From the NCBI GenBank assembly GCA_030263555.1, contig SZPE01000006.1, positions 1 through 64,000 on the forward strand: a DNA stretch of 64,000 nucleotides, read 5' to 3'. This document shows, piece by piece, positions 8,817 to 15,825 of the stretch. The stretch comes from CFX2 sp014338005. GTDB taxonomy: Bacteria; Chloroflexota; Anaerolineae; Aggregatilineales; Phototrophicaceae. The position numbers and the translations under genes are program-made. How positions within the stretch are numbered: the stretch's first letter is position 1; every line of letters starts with the position of its first letter. Under the pieces are notes generated by a model. That model saw only the letters and a program-made list of their open reading frames with translations. It searched no databases and had not been told where the DNA came from.

Positions 8817-8822
8817 AGTATA
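8817..8822 (-). promoter_or_regulatory. -10 box TATACT seven bases before an ATG (leaderless type)
   Basis: On the minus strand TATACT is followed by ACCCAGC and then the ATG at 8809. With a start site about seven bases after the -10, transcription would begin at the ATG. No Shine-Dalgarno is present. Confidence 0.5.
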
Positions 8823-8852
8823 ACGCCAAGCGGGTTTTTAGGCAGGGGCATG

Positions 8853-9590
8853 TCAGGCTGCCGCCAGCGTCAGCCGCAGGCCGGTGATGCCCACGCCGGG
8901 GCCAAAATCGCGGCGGGGGTCGAGATGCCAGCGCCCGGTCGCCATATTGGTGACGATGCACAGCGAAGCGTAAGGCAGGCCGAGTTCTGCCGCCAGCCAG
9001 ACTTCCGGCACCAGTGTCATGCCCACCACCGCTGCGCCGCCCCAGCCGTACAGGGCGATCTCCGCCGCCGTTTCCAGGCGCGGGCCTTCGGTACAGACAT
9101 ATGTGCCATGAGCGGCGGGCGTCAGGCCGGCAGCCGCGCAGGCTTCCAGCAGGCGGGCGCGCAGCCCTTCATCAAACGGTTTTCCCTGGGGTACGCTGTA
9201 GGGATAAGCCGGCGGCTCGCCCGTCTCGTTTTCCGCAAACGACCCCACCCGCGCCCGCGTCATGTCCAGCACGTCGTCCGGCACGACCACCTGGCCGACG
9301 CTCAAACCGGGCGCGACGGCCCCCACGCCGTTCCAGGATAATATGCCGGATGCCCCCAGCGCCCGCGCCGCCCACAGGTTCGCCCGGTGGTTGACGAACG
9401 CCGCCGACCGCTGCAAGCCGCCCTCACCGTGCCGCGAGCTGAACCAGACATTTTTTTCGCCCGCTGCCAGCCGCACAAACGGCGCGGACGGGCCGTAAGG
9501 CGTGTCGAGAACCTGCCGTTCGCCCACCTGGGCTAAATCTTCCAATTTGAGGTGATAGGCAGCCGTGCCGCCGAAAATGATTGTTGTCAT
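8853..9590 (-). CDS. mtnP: S-methyl-5'-thioadenosine / purine nucleoside phosphorylase (MTAP family)
   Basis: A 245-residue PNP/UDP phosphorylase-family protein. Diagnostic segments are the N-terminal IIFGGTAAYHL, the phosphate-site region FSSRHGEG, the purine/MTA segment YVCTEGPRLETAAEI and VVGMTLVPEVWLAAELGLPYA. It would phosphorolyse methylthioadenosine or a purine nucleoside to the base and (methylthio)ribose-1-phosphate in purine and methionine salvage. The exact substrate cannot be set from motifs alone. It lies 43 bases upstream of the lipoprotein gene on the same strand, but that gene has its own -10 box. No other methionine salvage gene is nearby. Confidence 0.88.
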   Translation of the reverse strand: MTTIIFGGTAAYHLKLEDLAQVGERQVLDTPYGPSAPFVRLAAGEKNVWFSSRHGEGGLQRSAAFVNHRANLWAARALGASGILSWNGVGAVAPGLSVGQVVVPDDVLDMTRARVGSFAENETGEPPAYPYSVPQGKPFDEGLRARLLEACAAAGLTPAAHGTYVCTEGPRLETAAEIALYGWGGAAVVGMTLVPEVWLAAELGLPYASLCIVTNMATGRWHLDPRRDFGPGVGITGLRLTLAAA

Positions 9591-9636
9591 ATTGTTGTCA
9601 TAAGGTATGAGTGATGCGTTCCAAGTACTGAATGCC

Positions 9637-9657
9637 GGGTAAAAACGGATTTTACCC
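9637..9657 (-). terminator. hairpin after the PLC-like gene
   Basis: GGGTAAAA (9637-9644) and TTTTACCC (9650-9657) pair around a five-base loop, 15 bases past the stop of the minus-strand gene ending at 9672. It also lies upstream of mtnP. AT-rich stem bases could serve as a weak terminator. Confidence 0.4.
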
Positions 9658-9671
9658 TCCAGACGGCTCTT

Positions 9672-10433
9672 TTAATCTTCCTCTCCACCTTCGACCGGGG
9701 AATTGAGGTAAATCACCATCTGGTCGCGGGCGTGGTCGTACATGCGTGTTTCGACTTCGACCAGGATTTCCGGCGGCACGTTATCCCACAATGGGCGCAT
9801 CTGCTGCGGCGAATTGAGGATGGCGCGCAGTTCTTCCACCGTTTTATTGATGCGCGGCGCGAACACCGCCAGCGTCTGGCTGTGGCCGCCGGGTCTGATC
9901 TGCTCTGCGATGAAATCGCGCCATTCGTAGAGCGTCAGGTCGTCAATGAACGGCAGCCAGCCATCCGGCGCGGCGGCGGCCAGCGCCGCGTGCTGCCAGG
10001 GTTCGATCAACGTCAGGTCGCGTTCGTCCATGTGGATGAGCAGCGCGTGCAGCAGTACAAACCGGAAACTGCGCGCCGCCCCCCAATTGTGCCGGACGAA
10101 ATGCTGCTCCAGCATGTGTATCGTCCAGATTTCGTCCATCGAAAGGTGCGCCACGTAACCGGCCAGAAACGCCTGCTGCGCCGCGCCGTTCGCCTGACCT
10201 AAAGCGGGGAACCGCCTCAGCATCACGCGCCAGGGCGTTTCGTTTATCGGTTTGTCGTAGGCGTAAAAATGGGTATCCTCGCGCTTGCTGCCCGGCGGGC
10301 GCGCGTCGGCAGCCACGCTGCCCAGCAGGAACGCGCCGCGCTGGCCCTCCAGCAGGGCGCGCTGTTCCGGCGGGATGCGCTCATCTTTCAGCAAATGCTC
10401 AGCGGCGACCAGATGCGTAAACGGTGTTGGCAT
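9672..10433 (-). CDS. zinc-dependent phospholipase C-like family protein (uncertain)
   Basis: A 253-residue soluble protein started at the ATG at 10433 (MPTPFTHLVAAEHLL). The N-terminal THLVAAE, then FLLGSVAADAR, EDTHFY and GYVAHLSMDEIW with conserved His and Asp, follow the layout of the bacterial Zn_dep_PLPC superfamily, where such residues bind zinc. The C-terminal half (about residues 140-253) is helical with no recognised motif and an acidic tail (GGEED). Substrate and localisation are unknown; no signal peptide is seen. The earlier in-frame starts up to 10535 lack a ribosome site and give a low-quality N-terminus. Confidence 0.6.
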   Translation of the reverse strand: MPTPFTHLVAAEHLLKDERIPPEQRALLEGQRGAFLLGSVAADARPPGSKREDTHFYAYDKPINETPWRVMLRRFPALGQANGAAQQAFLAGYVAHLSMDEIWTIHMLEQHFVRHNWGAARSFRFVLLHALLIHMDERDLTLIEPWQHAALAAAAPDGWLPFIDDLTLYEWRDFIAEQIRPGGHSQTLAVFAPRINKTVEELRAILNSPQQMRPLWDNVPPEILVEVETRMYDHARDQMVIYLNSPVEGGEED

Positions 10434-10440
10434 GGCCGGT

Positions 10441-10446
10441 ATTGTA
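10441..10446 (-). promoter_or_regulatory. -10 box TACAAT seven bases before an ATG (leaderless type)
   Basis: On the minus strand TACAAT is followed by ACCGGCC and the ATG at 10433, the same geometry as at 8817-8822. No Shine-Dalgarno is present. Confidence 0.5.
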
Positions 10447-10627
10447 GCGCCGCGTCCGGCCAGATGCGAGGGGCGACCGCCCGATTTTTGAACGACACGC
10501 CCCCTGGCGAGCTGGCGAGTCAGGATTAACAGCATGTGAGAAAAGTGACTAACGGGACTTGCAAATAGTGATTGACTGTGGTTAAATTTTAAGTTGTTGC
10601 AGCTGGAAATTTACCGGAAGGTTTTTG

Positions 10628-12637
10628 ATGAGCATCCTCTCCTATGCCAACGAACAGAGCAGTGAGCAGACTTCCGCTCGACCGCCCTGGCTGACGCAAA
10701 GCTGGCTGGAGCCGCGTTTTGTGGTCATCACGCTGGCGGCCATCGCGCTCAGCCTGTTGAGCGAGCGGCTGGGGTGGCCGGGCTGGTTGACGACCACCTT
10801 CAATATCCTCTCCTATGTGACCGGCGGCGTGTTCGGCCTGAAGGGCGCGCTGGAAAGCCTGCGCGAACGCAAGCTGGACGTTGACCTGCTGATGATCCTG
10901 GCGGCGCTGGGCGCGGCGGTGGTGGATCAATGGCACGAGGGCGCGATGCTGCTGTTCCTGTTTTCGCTCAGCAACGTGCTTCAGGATTACGCCATTGGCC
11001 GCAGCCGCCAGGCGATCCGCAGCCTGATGAAACTCTACCCGGCAGAGGCGAAAGTGCGCCGTGATGGCACGGTGCAGGCGCTCAAAATTGAAAAAATTCG
11101 CGCCGGCGACGTGGTGCTGATCGAGCCGGGCGAGCGTATCCCGGTAGACGGCCTGGTGATTAACGGGCGCTCGGCGGTAGATCAGGCGCCCATCACGGGC
11201 GAGTCCATGCCGGTCGAAAAAAGCAGCGGAGATAAGGTGTTCGCCGGGACGCTCAACGGCCAGGGCGCGCTGGATGTACAGGCCACCCAGTCGGCGCAGG
11301 ATACCACGCTGGCACGCATCATCAAAATGGTGGAGGAAGCGCAGGACTCGAAGGCCCCCACCGAACGCTTTTTAGACCGCTTCGAGCAGATTTACGCCAA
11401 ACTCATCCTGGGCGGCGTGGGGCTGTTCATCATCATTCCGCCGGCGCTGGGGCTGGTGGACTTCGAGAGCAACTTTTACCGGGCGATGGTGCTGATGACG
11501 GTCGCTTCGCCCTGCGCGCTGGTCATCAGCACGCCGGCGTCGTTCATTTCGGCCATCGCCGCCGCCGCCCGCAGCGGCGTGCTGTTTAAGGGCGGCGCGT
11601 ATCTGGAAGGGCTGGCCGGCATCAAAGCCGTCACCTTCGACAAAACCGGCACGCTGACGGTTGGCCGCCCGGTCGTCACCGATGTAGTATCGTGCTGCGA
11701 ACTGTGCGAAAACGATCTGCTGTCAGTGGCTGCTGCCGTTGAGTCGCGTTCGGAACACCCGCTGGCGAAGGCTATCGTGCGCGCGGCGGAAGAACGCAGC
11801 CTGCCGGTGGGCGACGTAGATGATTTTAAGGCCGAAATGGGCCTGGGCGTGGTGGCGCGGGTGGACGGCAAGACTGTTCACCTGGGCAACATCAAGTTTT
11901 TGGAGCAGCGCGGCCACATGCCGGAGCGCCTGTCCGCTGTTTATGCCCGGCTGGAAGCCGAGGGTAAATCGGTGATCGGCGTGGTGCGCGAGGATTACTG
12001 CCGGGACTGCGGCGGGTGCGACCAAGCCGGCGGCCAGAACGACTGGATGGGCGTGGTGGCGATGGCCGACCAGATTCGCCCGGAGGCGGCGGGCATCGTG
12101 CGGGCGCTGCACGAGCGCGGCCTGCGGGTGGCGATGCTGACCGGCGATAACCCCCGCGTGGCGCGCAGCATCGCCGACCAGCTGGGTATAGATGCCGTCT
12201 ACGCCCAACTGCTGCCGGAAGATAAAGTGCGGGTTTTGAAGCAGATTCAGGACGAAACCGGCCCGGTGGCAATGGTCGGCGACGGCGTGAACGACGCCCC
12301 CGCGCTGGCGACGGCGGCGGTCGGCGTGGCGATGGGCGCGGCGGGTACGGACGTGGCGCTGGAAACCGCCGACGTGGTGCTGATGGGCGACAAGCTGGAA
12401 CTGATCCCCTATGCGCTGAAGCTCAGCCGCAAGGCGCGGCGTGTGGTCTGGCAGAACATCGGTTTTGCGATAGCCGTCATCATCGTGCTGATTTTAAGCG
12501 CCTTTTTCATCAACCTGCCGCTGCCGCTGGGCGTGCTGGGCCACGAAGGCAGCACCGTAATCGTGGTGCTAAACGGCCTGATTTCGCTGCTGGTGTGGCC
12601 GGAAATCCGCCGACGGCGCGGCGCGCCCCTGGCCTAA
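10628..12637 (+). CDS. P1B-type heavy-metal ATPase, P1B-4 (Co/Fe/Zn-type) exporter
   Basis: A 669-residue membrane pump. Landmarks are TGES (190-193), the TM6 metal motif SPC (295-297), the phosphorylated Asp in DKTGT (338-342), the HP motif SEHPLA, LTGDN, GDGVNDAP and the TM motif HEGST (639-643). SPC plus HEGGT/S defines the P1B-4 group, exporters of Co2+, Fe2+ or Zn2+. As usual for P1B-4 there is no N-terminal HMA metal-binding domain. An unusual Cys cluster, CRDCGGC (Cys458, 461, 464), and a CCELCE stretch lie inside the nucleotide-binding domain and may sense metal. The ATG follows a TTG codon. The gene is monocistronic, with a strong terminator after it. Confidence 0.93.
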   Translation: MSILSYANEQSSEQTSARPPWLTQSWLEPRFVVITLAAIALSLLSERLGWPGWLTTTFNILSYVTGGVFGLKGALESLRERKLDVDLLMILAALGAAVVDQWHEGAMLLFLFSLSNVLQDYAIGRSRQAIRSLMKLYPAEAKVRRDGTVQALKIEKIRAGDVVLIEPGERIPVDGLVINGRSAVDQAPITGESMPVEKSSGDKVFAGTLNGQGALDVQATQSAQDTTLARIIKMVEEAQDSKAPTERFLDRFEQIYAKLILGGVGLFIIIPPALGLVDFESNFYRAMVLMTVASPCALVISTPASFISAIAAAARSGVLFKGGAYLEGLAGIKAVTFDKTGTLTVGRPVVTDVVSCCELCENDLLSVAAAVESRSEHPLAKAIVRAAEERSLPVGDVDDFKAEMGLGVVARVDGKTVHLGNIKFLEQRGHMPERLSAVYARLEAEGKSVIGVVREDYCRDCGGCDQAGGQNDWMGVVAMADQIRPEAAGIVRALHERGLRVAMLTGDNPRVARSIADQLGIDAVYAQLLPEDKVRVLKQIQDETGPVAMVGDGVNDAPALATAAVGVAMGAAGTDVALETADVVLMGDKLELIPYALKLSRKARRVVWQNIGFAIAVIIVLILSAFFINLPLPLGVLGHEGSTVIVVLNGLISLLVWPEIRRRRGAPLA

Positions 12638-12665
12638 AGCCGGCAAGTGCGATACCCCGTTATCT

Positions 12666-12700
12666 CCGGGGCGGCGCTGCATGGCCGCCCCGGTTTTGTT
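12666..12700 (+). terminator. intrinsic terminator of the metal ATPase gene
   Basis: CCGGGGCGGC (12666-12675) and GCCGCCCCGG (12684-12693) form a perfect 10-bp stem with an eight-base loop followed by TTTTGTT. Confidence 0.8.
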
Positions 12701-12730
12701 CCCCGGCCTGCCTTTCTCACCACGACCCGC

Positions 12731-12736
12731 TACAAT
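12731..12736 (+). promoter_or_regulatory. -10 box TACAAT for the YitT-family gene
   Basis: TACAAT lies 48 bases before the GTG start, just after the terminator of the preceding gene, so it starts a new transcript. Confidence 0.45.
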
Positions 12737-12784
12737 CAACGGCGGGGCCTGCCATGCCCTGCTGATAACCAGGAGAGGGGAGTC

Positions 12785-13666
12785 GTGGTCAAAGACAAAC
12801 AACCGGCAAATGTGAACGGGCTGTCCATCATCACCGACATGCTGCTGCTGGCGGTCGGCTCGGTGATTTCGGCGGCGGCGGTGAGCGTCTTTATGGCGCC
12901 TTTCGAGATCGCGCCCGGCGGCGTTTCGGGCGTGGCCGTCATTCTCAACCATCTGGACCCGCGCCTGCCGATTGGCCTGATGGTGCTGATCGGCAATATT
13001 CCCATTCAGATCATGGGTTTTCTGACGTTGGGCGGCTGGCGGGTGGTGGCGAAAACCCTGGTTTACGTGGTGATTTTTTCGCTGACGATAGACCTGGCCG
13101 GCCCGTATCTGGCGGCAGCCCGGATCGGAGAAGACGTGCTGCTGAACGCGCTGTTCGGCGGCATCATCGGCGGTTTGGGCGGCGGGCTGGTGTACCGCGC
13201 CGGCGGCACATTGGGCGGCACTTCCACCCTGGCGCGCATTTTGCAGCAGAAAATGGGCGTGCCGCTCAGTACATCGGCGCTGTATACCGATACCGGTGTG
13301 ATCGTGCTGGCCGGGCTGGTGTTCGGTTGGGAAGGCGCGCTGTACGCGACGGTGGCGCTGTTTGTCGGCGCGGCGGCGTCCGATTACGTGCTGGAAGGGC
13401 CGAGCGTAATCCGCACCGCCACCATCATCACCGACCAGCCGGAGCGGGTGGCCGGCGCCGTGATGCAGGCCATGCGGCGCGGCGTGACAGCCTGGCCGGG
13501 TACGGGCATGTTCACCGACCGGCAACATACCGTGTTGTTCGTCACGGTCGCGCGCCCGCAGGTCGGCCAACTGCGGCAGATCGTATTCGCCGCCGACCCG
13601 GAAGCGTTCGTGGTCATCGGTCAGGGGCATGTCGCCTACGGCAAAGGTTTCAAGCCGATGCGATAA
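12785..13666 (+). CDS. YitT-family (DUF161/DUF2179) membrane protein
   Basis: A 293-residue protein with five or six hydrophobic segments in the first 200 residues. YitT hallmarks are MAPFEIAPGGVSGVAVI, GGTLGGTSTLARIL and SALYTDTGVIVLAGLVFG. A C-terminal DUF2179 domain (about 215-285) includes MRRGVTAWPGTGMFT and HTVLFVTV; this domain resembles small-ligand sensor folds. The transport or other function of the family is not established. The GTG at 12785 is chosen for the AGGAGAGGGG just upstream; the frame is open back to 12647 across the terminator, which cannot be coding. Confidence 0.87.
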   Translation: MVKDKQPANVNGLSIITDMLLLAVGSVISAAAVSVFMAPFEIAPGGVSGVAVILNHLDPRLPIGLMVLIGNIPIQIMGFLTLGGWRVVAKTLVYVVIFSLTIDLAGPYLAAARIGEDVLLNALFGGIIGGLGGGLVYRAGGTLGGTSTLARILQQKMGVPLSTSALYTDTGVIVLAGLVFGWEGALYATVALFVGAAASDYVLEGPSVIRTATIITDQPERVAGAVMQAMRRGVTAWPGTGMFTDRQHTVLFVTVARPQVGQLRQIVFAADPEAFVVIGQGHVAYGKGFKPMR

Positions 13667-13682
13667 CCGGGGCGGATTCGGC

Positions 13683-13688
13683 TATACT
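13683..13688 (+). promoter_or_regulatory. -10 box TATACT for the eRF1-like gene
   Basis: TATACT lies 17 bases after the preceding stop and 71 bases before the ATG at 13760, giving a leader of roughly 65 bases. Confidence 0.4.
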
Positions 13689-13759
13689 TAGAATGAGGGG
13701 AGGCCGCGAGAACATGAACGGCTGTTCCCAAATAGATACTTAACAAGGAGGTGCGTTTT

Positions 13760-14833
13760 ATGATCGGACTGGGTGATGTAAAGCAGCTCTTGACCCAAGC
13801 AGATGACCATACCCTGTCGCTGTACCTGTTGGTAGACCCATCGGTGCGCGAAAACCAAGCCAGCCCTCCCGCGTGGCGTATCTGGCTGAAGAACGCCCTC
13901 AAAACTGCCGAACGCGACCTGCAAGAGCCGCAGCGTGCAGCCTGGCCGGGCATCCGCGAGCGTGTAGAGGCGCTTTTGCAAACCTACGCGCCGGATGCCA
14001 AGTCACTGGCGCTGTTTTTCGGCGTGGATTGGGAAACTATTTACCGGCTGCCGGTGCCGGTCGAAAACCGGCTGATGTTCGGCCAGCCGCTGCTGACGCC
14101 TCTGCTGTGGGCGATAGATGAATACAAACCCTATCTGGTGACGATGGTGGACGCCGAAAAAGCCCACTTCATTACCGCCTACCTGGGCAGCGCCGGCCAC
14201 CAGGACACGCTGACCCTGGAAATAGATACCGATGACTGGCGAGAGAAAACCATGCGGGCGACTTCCGGCGCTGCCGATAAGCTGGTGCAGCGCAGCGCCC
14301 GCGATGATTTTGAAGACCGGGTGGAAGTGCATACCGAACGGTTTTACCGCGAGGTGGCCGGGCGTATCGAGGAGATGATGCAGGCGCACAAAATCGGGCG
14401 GCTGTTCATCGGCGGCAGCGAAGAAGCCGCCCACGACGTTCGCCGCCAGCTGCCGGAAAAAGCGGCCAGGGGCGTGGTGGATGTGCAGCCCATCCCCATG
14501 CGCTCCACGCCGAACGAGGTGCTTAATCACATTTTGCCGAAGGCGCTGGAATACGAGCGCCAGCAGGAAATGGCGCTGGTGGAAGCCATCATCAACCAGG
14601 CCAAAGGCGGCGGGCGCGGCGCGCTGGGCCGCGAGGCGGTGCTGGCCGCGCTTGACCAGCAGCGGGTCGAGATGGTGGTCGCGCCCTGGCCGCTGAACGA
14701 CGCGGAGCTGATGGCGCAGCTTCCGCTGCGGGCGCTGGAAGCTAACGCTGCTCTGGAACTGGTGCATGGCGAGGCTGCCGCCCGTTTGAAGGCCGAAGGC
14801 GGCCTGGCCGCCCGCCTGTATTACGCCGTCTGA
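13760..14833 (+). CDS. bacterial archaeo-eukaryotic release factor-like protein (baeRF/VLRF1 type)
   Basis: A 357-residue soluble protein. The three-part layout fits bacterial eRF1/Pelota-like families: an N-terminal domain beginning with DVKQLLTQADDHTLSLYLLVDP, a middle domain (about residues 125-265, LVTMVDAEKAHFITAYLG ... RLFIGGSEEAAHDV), and a C-terminal Pelota-like domain (about 270-357, EAVLAALDQQRVEMVVAP). These proteins are predicted to act at stalled ribosomes or in translation termination; experimental knowledge is limited. No GGQ motif is visible, so peptide hydrolysis by the classical mechanism is not supported. AAGGAGG eight bases upstream fixes the ATG. The gene appears monocistronic. 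Confidence 0.72.
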   Translation: MIGLGDVKQLLTQADDHTLSLYLLVDPSVRENQASPPAWRIWLKNALKTAERDLQEPQRAAWPGIRERVEALLQTYAPDAKSLALFFGVDWETIYRLPVPVENRLMFGQPLLTPLLWAIDEYKPYLVTMVDAEKAHFITAYLGSAGHQDTLTLEIDTDDWREKTMRATSGAADKLVQRSARDDFEDRVEVHTERFYREVAGRIEEMMQAHKIGRLFIGGSEEAAHDVRRQLPEKAARGVVDVQPIPMRSTPNEVLNHILPKALEYERQQEMALVEAIINQAKGGGRGALGREAVLAALDQQRVEMVVAPWPLNDAELMAQLPLRALEANAALELVHGEAAARLKAEGGLAARLYYAV

Positions 14834-14892
14834 AATGATCTGTCAGTCCGATGATTTGCCGGACAGAGGGCTTATACAGAACAAAATAATCA

Positions 14893-14957
14893 TATAATGT
14901 AAAGGCGGCCCTGCGTGGCCGCTCGCCGGGGAGTGCCTGTGCGCTCCCCGGCTGTTT
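14893..14957 (+). ncRNA. possible small RNA: TATAAT promoter followed by two GC hairpins
   Basis: In the 196-base gap before the ABC genes, TATAAT (14893-14898) is followed by a GCGGCC/GGCCGC hairpin (14904-14921), then a nine-bp stem GCCGGGGAG / CTCCCCGGC (14925-14933 with 14944-14952) and TGTTT. A second -10 (14997) sits downstream and serves the ABC gene. This fits a ~50-base transcript ending in a terminator, or an attenuator. There is no conservation evidence. Confidence 0.3.
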
Positions 14958-14996
14958 CCAGGCCGGTGTGTTGCAACATTTATAAGCGATTATGCG

Positions 14997-15002
14997 TATA
15001 CT
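14997..15002 (+). promoter_or_regulatory. -10 box TATACT for the ABC exporter operon
   Basis: TATACT lies 28 bases before the ATG at 15030. A TTGCAA is present upstream but at 20-base spacing, longer than ideal. Confidence 0.4.
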
Positions 15003-15029
15003 GTCTGAAACCAGAAGATTACAGGGAAG

Positions 15030-15824
15030 ATGATGAACACCAGCAACCATTTTGTCCTGCGAACGGAAAACGTAACCAAAGAATTGAAGGTGGGGGAAGT
15101 GACCGTGCAGGCGCTTCGCGGCGTGACCATGACTGTCCAGCGCGGCGAAATGCTCGGCATCATCGGCCCTTCCGGCAGCGGCAAGTCCACCCTGCTCGGC
15201 CTGATCGGCGGCCTGGACACGCCCACTTCCGGCCAGGTTTTCATTGACGGGACGGACATCACCAACCTGGGCGAGCGCGACCTGACCCGCATCCGCAATG
15301 AAAAAATCGGCTTCGTCTTTCAGGCTTTTAACCTGATTCCCACGCTGACAGCGCTGGAAAACGTGGCGCTGCCCATTCAATTCGCCCGCCAGCGCAAATT
15401 TAACCCCAACAAACGCGCTAAAGAACTGCTGACCCTGCTCGGCCTGGGCGACCGGCTTGACCACCGCCCGATGCAGCTTTCCGGCGGGCAGCAGCAGCGC
15501 GTCGCCATCGCCCGCGCCCTGGCGAACGAACCGCCTTTGCTGCTGGCCGACGAGCCGACCGGCAACCTGGACTCGGAATCCAGCGAGATCGTCATGCGGT
15601 CGTTCCACGAAATTCGCGCCAAAACCAATACGACCATCATCATCGTCACCCACGACGCGGGCGTGGCTTCGCAGTTGGAGCGGCTCATCAACCTGGTGGA
15701 CGGCCACATTGCCGCCGACTTCGATCCGCAGTCCAGCGCCCAGATGGCGGCGGTAAAACTTATCAAGGAAAAACGCGCCACCGGCGAGTGGGGGGCAGTC
15801 ATGCACCCCGAAGGCCAGGATTGA
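15030..15824 (+). CDS. ABC transporter ATP-binding protein (LolD/MacB type)
   Basis: A 264-residue ATPase subunit with Walker A GPSGSGKST, Q-loop VFQAFNLIPTLTALENV, signature LSGGQQQRVAIARAL, Walker B LLLADEPTGNLD and the H-loop VTHD. The LIPTLTALENV and NLDSESSEIV details place it with the LolD/MacB/FtsE group, which works with FtsX-like permeases as mechanotransmission exporters. It powers the permease encoded next, with one base between stop and start. AGGGAA lies upstream; an ATG one codon later is an equal start candidate. Substrate is unknown: lipoprotein, peptide or antibiotic export are all possible. Confidence 0.92.
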   Translation: MMNTSNHFVLRTENVTKELKVGEVTVQALRGVTMTVQRGEMLGIIGPSGSGKSTLLGLIGGLDTPTSGQVFIDGTDITNLGERDLTRIRNEKIGFVFQAFNLIPTLTALENVALPIQFARQRKFNPNKRAKELLTLLGLGDRLDHRPMQLSGGQQQRVAIARALANEPPLLLADEPTGNLDSESSEIVMRSFHEIRAKTNTTIIIVTHDAGVASQLERLINLVDGHIAADFDPQSSAQMAAVKLIKEKRATGEWGAVMHPEGQD

Positions 15825-15825
15825 G

